Below are positions 60,701 to 64,000 of a stretch of DNA of 64,000 nt, piece after piece. The stretch spans positions 6,978,253 to 7,042,252 of the forward strand of contig CM063251.1 in the NCBI GenBank assembly GCA_032158295.1, read 5' to 3'. Each line of letters begins with the position of its first letter. The stretch's first letter is position 1. Position numbers and translations under genes: made by a program. Source of the stretch: Pycnopodia helianthoides. Its lineage: Eukaryota; Echinodermata; Asteroidea; Forcipulatida; Asteriidae. The notes beneath the pieces were generated by a model. The model saw nothing but the letters and a program-made list of their open reading frames with translations, did no database searches and was not told the origin of the DNA.

Positions 60701-62462
60701 ATTGTTTGTACCTTTCTCTTCTCTCTACTGTTTTGAGCAATCTTGGAGGCTATGCATTCTTGTGCTTGAAAACAAACTTCAAGTAATAAATCACAATAGG
60801 GAGATTGCCAACATTTAGGGCTAGATGGCTCAGTTGGTAGAGCGCTGGCACATTAATCCGGAGGGTCGCAGGTTTAAAATTTTGCTCTAGTCAATTTTCT
60901 TTGTTCCGCAAAAATTAATGGAAAAAAACCCAGAAAATCTTTGCATTCAGGCTGATGACCGGGCTTTTATTGTCTCTGCCCCTTGGCTATAGAATCAATT
61001 TCCCACTCATGTTAGAAATTCTACTGGTCTCACTGCTTTTAAAAAGGACCTCAAGACCCATCTTTTCTCTGCTCACATGTTATCTGAATTTCTCCAGTCT
61101 GCCTCCTCCCAGTCTTTCTCTTCTTTCAGTAAAAGGCACCTTATAAACGTCCCGCGTATTATTATTATTTTTTGTAGGTTACAATAACAATTATTATGCA
61201 AGAAAAAAGATTTGACTTTGGACAAACCTGAGCATTCTGCCGTCACACAGCTTGTTAGGACGCTCTCGTCAGGCTGAGGCTGGAGTCTGAACTCTGGCTG
61301 AGGAGTTTCCCCCTTCGCCATCTTGAGACAGATGTACTTGACATCTTCACAGGTGAGCCCGGTCATGTCAAAGTTGAAGTCGACATTGTTGTAGTTCAGA
61401 CGGGTACTCTGTGCGGGGAGGAAGTTCAAGTCTGACTGGCGTTGGTTGAAAAGCTGCGCCGTCTCCCCGAGCATCTTGCCAGAGCCGTCTGCGTTGGTGC
61501 TTCCATAGGCAGACATAGACCACAGGCCTTCTCCGACAATGCCAGTGCCGCCACCGTTAGCACTGAATGAGACTGAGTAGGCATTGTCGGCACGACCATC
61601 TGCAACTTCACCTCTGTTAAGTTGGGCACTGGTACTGCTGATTGTGGTTCCTGTGGGAAGTTGGAATGATGTCTCGTTATTCGAAAATGCTTAGTTGACT
61701 GTGACCAAGTGAAAGTTCCTGCGTACCTGTACCACTGACGCTAAACCCAGGGCACCGATTGGTTAAAAGTTTGACCTCATTAATATCGCCCGCCGTCCGC
61801 TGTTGCTTGGCAATGCAACATAAACAACGGAACATCCCGAACTGCTCTGTTGTTGCACTGACCTAGAATGTATTTGTCGTGCAAACGAACGGTGAGAAAT
61901 GCATCAACCTGAGCATAAGGCATTTTATCATTAAGATGATAAAAGGAATTATTCGAGAATGTTGTATTTTTCTAGAAAAAAAGACGGAGCACTGAAACAT
62001 TACATTTTGAGGAACTTTTGGATCTATACACACCTGCTCTGCACTGCTGCTCATTGCAAAGGGTCATTGTGTCACCAGTGGGAAGAGACTTGAACGAGAA
62101 ATCGGGATAAGCATCGGGGCCCTTTGAGAAGTCGTAACAGAGGTAGTTGAATCCGTTGCATCCCACAGACAGCCAATCAAACTCGGCCTTAGCCCCAGTG
62201 AAGCTCATCTCCCTCGACCCTCCTGGGGTGAGAGGTTGTGCCTGGTGGGACGGGCTCAGGGTCTGACTCTGGTAGTCGAACATCTCACCCGTGCCGTCGG
62301 CACTTCTACTACCGAAGATGCCCAGGCGCCAAAGGCCATTACCAGATATGTCTCGGCTACCGTTCGTGAACGTTGCTGTTGCATCAATGGTGACATCGGA
62401 TGATTGTCCGACCACAAGATTGTTGGTTCTGCCAGAGGCCCTCAGTCCTCGGATCGTTACTC
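21644..62462 (-). CDS. Fibrillar procollagen alpha chain with SURF-module N-propeptide (5' end beyond window)
   Basis: A secreted procollagen chain that would assemble as a trimer in the endoplasmic reticulum and form cross-linked extracellular fibrils. I placed 68 exons with GT-AG edges. Summed, they give 8,003 nt: two bases completing a split Gly codon, then 2,667 codons including the stop, so the frame closes across the whole model. Order: nine SURF modules, 8-nt microexon, interrupted minor helix, N-telopeptide, main helix of about 1,008 residues without a glycine interruption (counting the broken exon at 49638 as 54 nt), C-telopeptide, and a COLFI C-propeptide. The domain plan matches sea urchin 2-alpha/5-alpha type fibrillar collagens. 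Which chain is orthologous cannot be settled here. The first visible exon begins mid-codon, so at least one more 5' exon lies past 62462. Confidence 0.93.
21791..22386 (-). other. Last intron, with a GCTAGCC-rich tandem tract
   Basis: About 21945-22015 is built of roughly 20-bp units around AGCTAGCCTAACCAGT. About 22170-22205 is a (CTTAAT)n tract. No coding content. Confidence 0.7.
22387..22611 (-). CDS. Collagen C-propeptide exon (N-glycosylation site, C6, C7)
   Basis: 225 nt, phase 0-0. It begins [18 protein letters not shown] and contains [15 protein letters not shown], the conserved N-glycosylation site followed by cysteine C6. It ends DGTDECR, where C7 sits. Acceptor CTTCCAG, donor GTAAGA. 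Confidence 0.93.
22974..23048 (-). CDS. Collagen C-propeptide exon (75 nt)
   Basis: It encodes [13 protein letters not shown]...EMHNGSV, 25 residues, phase 0-0. This aligns with the W(Y)xxKxxKxxxxxWFGE segment of vertebrate C-propeptides. A second potential N-glycosylation site (NGS) sits at the end. Confidence 0.88.
23337..23440 (-). CDS. Collagen C-propeptide exon (calcium site, C4, C5)
   Basis: 104 nt. It starts by completing a Gly codon, then reads [19 protein letters not shown] and [24 protein letters not shown] matches the calcium-binding DPNQGCxxD loop of vertebrate chains, but Ser replaces the Cys (C3). C4 (AYC) and C5 (ATC) are present. NAT is an extra potential glycosylation site. 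Donor GTGAGA. Confidence 0.92.
23576..23732 (-). CDS. Collagen C-propeptide first exon (procollagen C-proteinase site, stalk, C1)
   Basis: 157 nt. It begins [20 protein letters not shown], directly after ...SSY, so the junction reads SSYYGDDAE. This parallels the YYRADDAN cleavage site of BMP1/tolloid proteinases in alpha1(I), and cleavage before a D is expected here. [13 protein letters not shown] forms the heptad stalk. [12 protein letters not shown] carries C1. The position of C2 in vertebrate chains (KMC) is here FKNY, so C2 is absent. It ends in phase 1 (first base of a Gly codon). Confidence 0.93.
24077..24133 (-). CDS. C-telopeptide exon 2 (57 nt)
   Basis: It encodes [19 protein letters not shown], 19 residues, phase 0-0. 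It has the only lysine of the C-telopeptide, the expected lysyl-oxidase substrate for fibril cross-links. Acceptor CTTTACAG, donor GTGAGT. Confidence 0.88.
24285..24311 (-). CDS. C-telopeptide exon 1 (27 nt)
   Basis: A short exon encoding GALSYSQGG. It lies directly after the last helical triplet (GAP) and before YSGPSS, with acceptor TCTACACAG and donor GTAAGT in phase 0-0. Confidence 0.85.
24573..24885 (-). mobile_element. SINE, Ser/Leu-tRNA-like family, intronic copy
   Basis: It matches the copy at 14850-15194 through TCCCATCCGAAGG, CTGCTGATCAGAAACACCAG and GGCCACGCCACGCC, in the same orientation. It ends about 36 bp from the last main-helix exon (24922-24993). Confidence 0.78.
24922..28815 (-). 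CDS. Main triple helix, C-terminal block (8 exons)
   Basis: Exons, N to C: 28708-28815, 28455-28562 and 27112-27219 (108 nt each), 26770-26823, 26097-26150 and 25450-25503 (54 nt each), 25145-25216 and 24922-24993 (72 nt each). All start with a Gly codon, end on a Y-position codon, and are unbroken Gly-X-Y. The exon at 26097 begins [10 protein letters not shown]; by exon counting its Lys is helix residue 927, the counterpart of the C-terminal cross-link Lys930 of alpha1(I). The two 72-nt exons depart from the usual 54/45-derived sizes. The helix ends [12 protein letters not shown]. Confidence 0.93.
27591..27868. mobile_element. Foldback MITE, TTAGCGTCCCCGCC family, intronic copy
   Basis: The left end TTAAGCATCCCCGCC and the right end GTCAGGACGCTAAAC are inverted copies. 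Inner AAGAGGCCGCATCC and GGCCTGCCGCCTCC match the other copies at 16077 and 19861. Confidence 0.74.
28054..28442. mobile_element. TTAA-flanked MITE, subfamily 1, intronic copy
   Basis: TTAA lies at both ends, with inverted termini AGGCTGGATACACTTTGGG and CATAAGTATCCACTGCCTTT. It contains CTTGGTGTATCCAAACATGT and the TGCCTGAAAAAGGCTTCATG hairpin, shared with 37663-38027. Its right end lies 13 bp from the exon at 28455. Confidence 0.78.
29438..33233 (-). CDS. Main triple helix, fourth block (9 exons)
   Basis: Exons, N to C: 33180-33233, 32519-32572, 31939-32046 (108 nt), 31718-31771, 31440-31493, 31203-31256, 30598-30705 (108 nt), 29804-29857, 29438-29491; all others are 54 nt. Every exon is phase 0-0 and starts with Gly. 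Sequences include [18 protein letters not shown] and [18 protein letters not shown]. Charged GER and GEK triplets are frequent, as expected for staggered fibril packing. No glycine is interrupted. Confidence 0.93.
30855..31054. mobile_element. Foldback MITE, GGGCCCAATTTCATAGAGC family, copy 2
   Basis: The left end GGGCCAAATTTCATACAGCT and the right end GCAGCTCTATGAATTTGGGTC are inverted. The interior shares TGCAGGATACCAGTCACA with the copies at 636-832 and 43810-43992. Confidence 0.75.
33350..33650 (-). mobile_element. Diverged SINE, Ser/Leu-tRNA-like family
   Basis: It shares CGTCCCATCCAAAGG, CTACTGATCAGCAACATTAG and GAGCTCGAGTCCCGTGCGC with the family, but differs on the left (TGCTGCGGCGTATTCAGCAG), where it matches a remnant near 37556-37620. 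Confidence 0.65.
33848..38125 (-). CDS. Main triple helix, third block (9 exons)
   Basis: Exons, N to C: 38072-38125, 37386-37439, 36736-36843 (108 nt), 36512-36610 and 36256-36354 (99 nt each), 35552-35605, 34884-34937, 34165-34218, 33848-33901; the rest are 54 nt. All are phase 0-0 with GT-AG edges. The 108-nt exon contains [10 protein letters not shown], an RGD at helix residues 447-449 by exon counting; RGD inside an intact triple helix is usually masked from integrins. The 99-nt and 108-nt sizes are the classic fused forms of 45/54-nt ancestral exons. Confidence 0.93.
35096..35470 (+). other. Unclassified intronic insertion with short plus-strand frames
   Basis: Compositionally different from the surrounding intron. 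It has two overlapping frames (35104-35316 and 35253-35468) and ends in a GC-richer stretch (GATACGTGAGGCGGGCTGAG). I recognise no domain. It could be the 3' part of a retroelement, but no tail or target duplication is obvious. Confidence 0.3.
36940..37329. mobile_element. TTAA-flanked MITE, subfamily 3
   Basis: TTAA occurs at 36940-36943 and 37326-37329. The termini are near-perfect inverted copies: AGGAACATTACAGAATTGG and CCAATTCTGTAATGTTCCT. The interior is AT-rich and non-coding. Confidence 0.8.
37663..38027. mobile_element. TTAA-flanked MITE, subfamily 1, second intronic copy
   Basis: TTAA occurs at 37663-37666 and 38024-38027, with inverted ends AGGCAGGGGTATACTTTTGG and CAAAAGTACACCCTGCCT. 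The interior CAAAGACCAGTATCCTCGCT matches 28054-28442. It lies 45 bp from the exon at 38072. Confidence 0.78.
39044..44064 (-). CDS. Main triple helix, second block (10 exons)
   Basis: Exons, N to C: 44020-44064 (45 nt), 43307-43360, 42619-42717 (99 nt), 42183-42236, 41994-42047, 41282-41335, 40581-40634, 39952-39996 (45 nt), 39417-39470, 39044-39088 (45 nt); the others are 54 nt. All are unbroken Gly-X-Y and phase 0-0. The donor of 41282-41335 is followed by a tandem array that repeats the donor sequence. The 39952 exon abuts another tandem repeat. Acidic and glycine-rich exons such as [18 protein letters not shown] occur here. Confidence 0.93.
39630..39935 (+). repeat. Intronic tandem repeat, about 105-110 bp x 3
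   Basis: Three units share AAATTCCACTTTTG, AAAAGGGGAAAAGG, CCAAGTGGAGGACATTA and GGGGAGATAAGAAGCAACAA. The last is truncated and stops about 15 bp before the exon at 39952. Confidence 0.8.
40245..40370 (-). mobile_element. tRNA-derived SINE head, separate subfamily
   Basis: On the minus strand CTCATAGCTCAGTTGGTAGA (A box) is followed by GTCTTGGGTTTAAATCCCAA (B box). The core reads GCATCTGCCCGGAGTGTCAG. It differs from the 14188 family in the middle. Confidence 0.65.
41078..41281 (-). repeat. 43-bp tandem repeat carrying copies of a 5' splice site
   Basis: The GTAAGC hexamer (plus-strand GCTTAC) occurs at 41104, 41147, 41190, 41233 and 41276, exactly 43 bp apart. The last is the real donor of exon 41282-41335 (CTACAG|GTAAGC). 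The four others read CCT|GTAAGC or CTT|GTAAGC. The rest of the unit is CATTTTGTGGGTGGAGCAGG and GCTGAAGGCAGTCAG. Confidence 0.92.
41492..41845. mobile_element. TTAA-flanked MITE, subfamily 2, intronic copy
   Basis: TTAA lies at 41492-41495 and 41842-41845. The interior CTCAGATTGTGTATTCCAAT and GGGCATAACCGCTCCAGATT match 5416-5768. Confidence 0.76.
43810..43992. mobile_element. Foldback MITE, GGGCCCAATTTCATAGAGC family, copy 3
   Basis: The best-preserved copy: it begins GGGCCCAATTTCATAGAGCT and ends with its exact inverse, AGCTCTATGAAATTGGGCCC. Confidence 0.88.
44847..49057 (-). CDS. Main triple helix, first block after the broken exon (7 exons)
   Basis: Exons, N to C: 49004-49057, 48229-48282, 47162-47260 (99 nt), 46447-46500, 45626-45670 (45 nt), 45443-45496, 44847-44945 (99 nt); the others are 54 nt. 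All start with Gly. The exon at 48229 ends GPQGHKGWR; its Lys is helix residue 84 by exon counting and is the likely N-terminal helical cross-link site (Lys87 in alpha1(I)). [15 protein letters not shown] at 46447 is strongly charged. The 45443 exon uses a weaker donor, GTATAC. Confidence 0.93.
46998..47115 (-). mobile_element. tRNA-derived SINE fragment
   Basis: It shares GTGCCGGCACTCTACCAACT, GAGCTATCTAGCCCTA and GTTGGCGGTCTCCCTA with the element at 14188-14335. The B box is damaged. Its end lies about 45 bp from the exon at 47162. Confidence 0.65.
48480..48860 (+). repeat. Intronic nested tandem repeats
   Basis: Units of about 50-55 bp contain TTATTGTAAACTCAGTTTGG and CCTGTCAATATTCAAAACTT. 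A larger segment with CTTCCTTCTGAATACAA recurs about 160 bp later, so small and large duplications are superimposed. Confidence 0.8.
49175..49606. mobile_element. 432-bp MITE with TA target duplication, next to the broken exon
   Basis: The ends are exact inverted copies, GGGGGCTTGTC at 49175-49185 and GACAAGCCCCC at 49596-49606, each bordered by TA (49173-49174 and 49607-49608). TA target choice suggests a Tc1/mariner-type element. The interior is non-coding and GC-richer than the intron. It stops about 24 bp from the donor of exon 49638-49688. Confidence 0.8.
49638..49688 (-). CDS. Main-helix exon with a local frame break (51 instead of 54 nt)
   Basis: Splice sites are intact (acceptor TTTTCAG, donor GTAAGT) and the position in the gene is right, but read in phase 0 the exon hits TGA after 13 codons. 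The Gly-X-Y pattern appears as GSS, then in a shifted frame [11 protein letters not shown], then in the original frame as RE. This is explained by one base missing at GGCC (49676-49679) and two missing at 49645/49646. Both are G/C runs, and together they bring 51 back to 54 nt. Either these are consensus errors in homopolymers or this allele is damaged. Skipping the exon would keep the helix in register. Confidence 0.85.
50353..51035 (-). CDS. First two exons of the main triple helix
   Basis: Exons 50991-51035 (45 nt; [15 protein letters not shown]) and 50353-50406 (54 nt; [18 protein letters not shown]). The helix opens with GPPGPPG directly after the N-telopeptide. A 45-nt first helical exon followed by 54-nt exons is also the vertebrate fibrillar pattern. 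Confidence 0.93.
50623..50785 (+). repeat. Intronic tandem repeat, about 40-48 bp x 4
   Basis: Four units of CCTGGTGTGACCAATCACAG followed by CATCTGCCATTAGCAGTTTT with small internal deletions. The unit contains CCAATCA (a CCAAT-like motif) each time. Confidence 0.82.
51200..51870 (+). repeat. Intronic 43/47-bp minisatellite, about 15 units
   Basis: The unit reads AAGGCTTCTTTGAGAAAAGT, ATGTTCTCAAAAGAG, TTGGTTGC. Some copies carry an extra TTAG before TTCTC (47 bp), and some have GATAAAAGT or TTAGTTGC variants. Variants recur in the same order, indicating higher-order duplication. Each unit holds inverted TTTGAGAA / TTCTCAAA. It sits in the intron between the N-telopeptide and the helix start. 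Confidence 0.92.
52073..52156 (-). CDS. N-telopeptide exon (84 nt)
   Basis: 28 residues starting [16 protein letters not shown] and ending SAPQQVVQ, phase 0-0. It separates the minor helix (ending GPPGE) from the main helix (GPPGPPG). LAP-T parallels the FAP-Q procollagen N-proteinase site of alpha1(I). Counting from the residue after AP, the only Lys is at position 9, as in the alpha1(I) N-telopeptide, so it is the expected lysyl-oxidase target. Processing itself is inferred. Confidence 0.9.
52157..52716. other. Intron, nothing recognised
   Basis: No repeat family or exon seen between the N-telopeptide and last minor-helix exons. Confidence 0.5.
52717..52794 (-). CDS. Minor triple helix, last exon (78 nt)
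   Basis: It encodes [16 protein letters not shown] and [10 protein letters not shown], ending with the first two residues of a triplet that the next exon completes with Ala (GEA). Donor GTAAAC. Confidence 0.9.
53114..53167 (-). CDS. Minor triple helix exon (54 nt)
   Basis: It encodes [18 protein letters not shown], uninterrupted Gly-X-Y, phase 0-0, donor GTAGGT. Confidence 0.9.
53473..53700 (+). mobile_element. LINE 3'-end fragment 1
   Basis: The plus-strand frame at about 53485-53600 reads [18 protein letters not shown] and continues FPPSYILD..., the SLWNSLP-type C terminus seen in many non-LTR retrotransposon reverse transcriptase proteins. It is followed by stops and UTR-like sequence. 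It is 5'-truncated and antisense to the collagen gene, in the intron between 53744 and 53167. Confidence 0.6.
53744..53794 (-). CDS. Minor helix exon with a non-collagenous start (51 nt)
   Basis: It encodes [17 protein letters not shown]. Together with ADIP from the exon before, it makes a short gap ([12 protein letters not shown]) that splits the minor helix into two collagenous segments. Confidence 0.88.
54011..54067 (-). CDS. Minor helix first exon (57 nt)
   Basis: It encodes [19 protein letters not shown], phase 0-0. Acceptor TTTAATTAG. It carries an RGD (PRGDQ) in a short collagenous stretch. Confidence 0.87.
54472..54479 (-). CDS. 8-nt microexon joining the SURF array to the minor helix
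   Basis: The last SURF exon ends one base into a codon, while the next collagenous exon starts in phase 0; joined directly they are out of frame. Between them lies CTCACAG|CTGTTAAG|GTAAGT. Its eight bases complete the codon (G+CT GTT AAG = Ala-Val-Lys) and restore phase 0, giving NCVK-AVK-PEKGPRG. A pyrimidine-rich tract precedes it with no earlier AG. Frame restoration is the main support. Confidence 0.8.
54784..55203 (-). CDS. SURF module 9 (closest to the helix), 420 nt
   Basis: A phase 1-1 exon encoding [15 protein letters not shown]... through NCVKG. It shows the SURF core [10 protein letters not shown], then [11 protein letters not shown] and TKCRKLNC (four cysteines). It is the most diverged of the nine: C1-C2 spacing is seven and it lacks the KYLC motif. 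It contains RGDS (ELSRGDSPS), a possible exposed integrin motif. The function of SURF modules in the collagen N-propeptide is not established. Confidence 0.92.
55461..55886 (-). CDS. SURF module 8, 426 nt
   Basis: Phase 1-1, acceptor TTCACAG, donor GTGAGT. It begins [15 protein letters not shown], with [22 protein letters not shown] and KRCFRQKC: four Cys in the standard spacing (C-x6-C, C-x4-C). By its VRYMC motif and FNMQGLSC approach it groups with modules 2, 4 and 6 (type b). Confidence 0.93.
56095..56190 (+). mobile_element. tRNA-derived SINE fragment in SURF intron
   Basis: TAGATAGCACAGCTGG (degraded A box), CCTTAATCCGGAGG and GGATCAATTCCTG (degraded B box), then GTTCTAGTCACTTTTTTC. 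Same family as 14188-14335. Confidence 0.65.
56506..56937 (-). CDS. SURF module 7, 432 nt
   Basis: Phase 1-1, acceptor GTTCAG, donor GTAACA. It starts [16 protein letters not shown], with [23 protein letters not shown] and TRCKDQDC. The DDMDW opening resembles module 5 (TDMDW), placing it in the type-a group. Confidence 0.93.
57461..57895 (-). CDS. SURF module 6, 435 nt
   Basis: Phase 1-1. It begins [14 protein letters not shown], with [27 protein letters not shown] and [11 protein letters not shown]. The last cysteine pair is C-x7-C, longer than the C-x4-C of most modules, a feature shared only with module 4 (C-x6-C). Confidence 0.93.
58487..58906 (-). CDS. SURF module 5, 420 nt
   Basis: Phase 1-1, with the unusual donor GTTTGT. 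It begins [14 protein letters not shown], with [27 protein letters not shown] and VSCKNAEC. Type a, very close to modules 1 and 3 in the [10 protein letters not shown] stretch. Confidence 0.93.
59400..59831 (-). CDS. SURF module 4, 432 nt
   Basis: Phase 1-1. It begins with the second and third bases of an Arg codon, then [41 protein letters not shown] and [10 protein letters not shown]. Type b, with the elongated last cysteine loop shared with module 6. Confidence 0.93.
60131..60571 (-). CDS. SURF module 3, 441 nt
   Basis: Phase 1-1, acceptor TACGCAG, donor GTAAGT. It reads [42 protein letters not shown] and TSCKQQKC. It is the longest module because of small loops near DRFGYVSQ and near DSMSDNV. 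Type a. Confidence 0.93.
60800..60910 (+). mobile_element. tRNA-derived SINE fragment in SURF intron
   Basis: GGGCTAGATGGCTCAGTTGG (A box intact), TAGAGCGCTGGCACATTAAT, and a B box damaged to CAGGTTTAAAATT. Same family as 14188-14335. A LINE fragment follows directly. Confidence 0.72.
60945..61175 (+). mobile_element. LINE 3'-end fragment 2 with ATT tail
   Basis: The plus-strand frame reads [12 protein letters not shown], a stop, then [13 protein letters not shown] and [14 protein letters not shown]. This is the RAFxxxxPxLWNxLPxxxR...FKxxLKTHLF ending typical of non-LTR retrotransposon proteins. The former W codon region is broken (TAG). It ends in ATTATTATTATT, a common LINE tail. 5'-truncated, antisense to the collagen gene. 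Confidence 0.72.
61228..61650 (-). CDS. SURF module 2, 423 nt
   Basis: Phase 1-1, acceptor CCCACAG, donor GTTTGT. It begins [14 protein letters not shown], with [32 protein letters not shown] and TSCVTAEC. Type b. Confidence 0.93.
62034..62462 (-). CDS. SURF module 1 (most N-terminal in window), 429 nt
   Basis: Phase 1-1. It begins [15 protein letters not shown], with [27 protein letters not shown] and [11 protein letters not shown] makes a potential N-glycosylation site. Acceptor TTCCACAG, donor GTGTGT. Because it starts in mid-codon with a phase-1 acceptor, another exon must lie upstream, outside the window. Confidence 0.93.
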
Positions 62463-64000
62463 CTGTGGAAATTGTGATTTATGTTACATCTCTAATAGTC
62501 CGAGTACCTCTCAAACTTAAACAAGTTTCAGTCTCTGGTGATCCCTAAATAATTTGGTGAGCTCAAACTGGTGATGGTACGCGACTGATGTCATGAGTTG
62601 AGACAATACATTAATGTTAGTGAAGTGAAAACGGTATAAACATCACACTGAAACAAGGCTGATCCCGTGGAATGTCACTTTGAGTGAAATGAAATGAACC
62701 AAAATGAATGATATCTACAGGTGATCAATGGCAAAATACAGTGGAAAAAAAAGTGCACATGGAAAAAGAAACATTGATTACAAATCGATTCCGGGAATTA
62801 ACCTTTTCCTCTAACAGATATATTTGTCGGCATAAGCCTTTCCTAGATGCTTGGGTCCAACTCACCACTCTGTTTTGAAGGAGGTCAGAGATCAATGTGC
62901 TTGCTAGCTTACATGAATCAGGCAATGGTTTCGATGTTCAGGAACGTGTGTATAAGTCCAGCTATTGCAGGGCAAATTGACATTACAATTACAAACTGCT
63001 GGGATCTACTTTTCACAATCAAAGAAATGCTCTCTTTTTTTCTTTCAGAGAAGGTACTTTTATCATAGATTAATGTAATCCAAATAAGCATAAATGAACG
63101 GACAACTTTTGGAAATAATTTTTTTTTTCTTTCTTTCCTTTAAAAATGCTTAGTAATCAGAACCGTTATATACAGGATGCAACTGTACTTCACAAAAGAG
63201 GAAATTACAAAATTTCAAAGATTGAATGGTAAAACTGAGAATAAAAAAAGAGGAAATCAGCTGATCCGAGGAAAAGTTGCATGCCTGTATATATATATTT
63301 TTTTTCCCTCAAAAGATGAAAATCAAAATGAACAAAATGGAGTGAAACAAACAATTTGATCGATAATGGTGAACTCGTGCAGATCCAAAGAATGAAAAAT
63401 GATCTACACACAACTTCATACCCTACACATACATCCAACGTGCAAGTGATAAATGATAACAAATAGAATGAAGTGTATAATGCTCTGGTCAGAAATACTT
63501 CTTACACCATACACATTATGTACATGTCAATGCAACGGGTGAATATGATGTGAACGTCAAAATATGAATGATGTGAAAATTCTGCTGCTGGTGATGTACT
63601 TGTAGATGGCAATGTATGGAATAAAAAATAAGAATACAAAACTGTCAATACAGCTAGTCAAGACATGTAAATACTGCCCAGAACAAACATGGCGGTTGTA
63701 ATGCATTCGCGTAACTTCAACACTGCTACTACAGCTGACGGTCATATGTCATCTGTCCTTGGTTCTGAAACGACCCAAGTTTTAACTGATCTTTCCATTA
63801 ATTATGTCTCCCAAAATTGCTTTCAAGTTGTGCTTTTCCCCAAAACAGTAATCCAGCAATTTATAAAAAGGTTGCTTCCTAAAGTCGACTATATGTAAGA
63901 TTCTTGTGTTCTTCAGACATGTTTTCCACAACAAGATTAGAGGACTTGTAAGTTCTCCATGATTCTCAATGGTGGAAATCAGTTTTTCTATGTTAAACTA
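62463..64000. other. Intron of the collagen gene, 5' part
   Basis: More than 1.5 kb with no further SURF, von Willebrand C or signal-peptide exon on the minus strand and no recognised repeat. This is longer than any intron between the visible SURF modules (257-656 bp), which suggests the array ends here or a different domain comes next. Confidence 0.6.

Overview
The window is eukaryotic (AT-rich, many GT-AG introns, SINEs, MITEs, LINE scraps) and almost certainly from an echinoderm. The main evidence is a fibrillar procollagen gene on the minus strand whose N-propeptide is a string of four-cysteine SURF modules, a domain first described in sea urchin fibrillar collagens. I cannot decide between sea star, sea cucumber, brittle star or sea urchin from sequence alone.

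The collagen gene fills about 20.7-62.5 kb. I placed 68 coding exons by reading exon edges base by base (donor GT, acceptor AG, phase). From N to C terminus (high to low coordinate) they are: nine SURF exons (62,462-54,784), an 8-nt microexon (54,479-54,472), four exons of a minor triple helix (54,067-52,717), an N-telopeptide exon (52,156-52,073), 46 exons of the main triple helix (51,035-24,922; 45, 54, 99, 108 or 72 nt, each starting with a Gly codon), two C-telopeptide exons (24,311-24,077) and five C-propeptide exons (23,732-21,644), ending in a GPVCFS-stop C terminus. The reading frame closes over all exons to 2,666 residues. One helix exon (49,638-49,688) has a local frame break that looks like lost G/C homopolymer bases. 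The signal peptide and any further N-terminal modules lie beyond the right edge.

The protein keeps classic cross-linking geometry. It has one Lys in each telopeptide and two helical GHKGW sites 843 residues apart, the same spacing as Lys87 and Lys930 of vertebrate alpha1(I). It lacks both C-propeptide cysteines that normally make interchain disulfides, which suggests a heterotrimer-type chain.

The left 20 kb is mostly non-coding. At 4.37-4.67 kb on the minus strand there is a convincing promoter (inverted CCAAT, TATA-like box) and first exon encoding a signal peptide, ended by a good donor. It is the start of a second secreted-protein gene that runs off the left edge in the same orientation as the collagen gene. 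The rest is repeats: a 1.46-kb satellite of 21-bp units at 7.47-8.93 kb, a family of TTAA-flanked (piggyBac-type) MITEs with one copy nested in another MITE, several foldback families, tRNA-derived SINEs and two LINE 3' fragments. Introns of the collagen gene carry the same repeats plus local tandem arrays, one of which has copied the 5' splice site of an exon.
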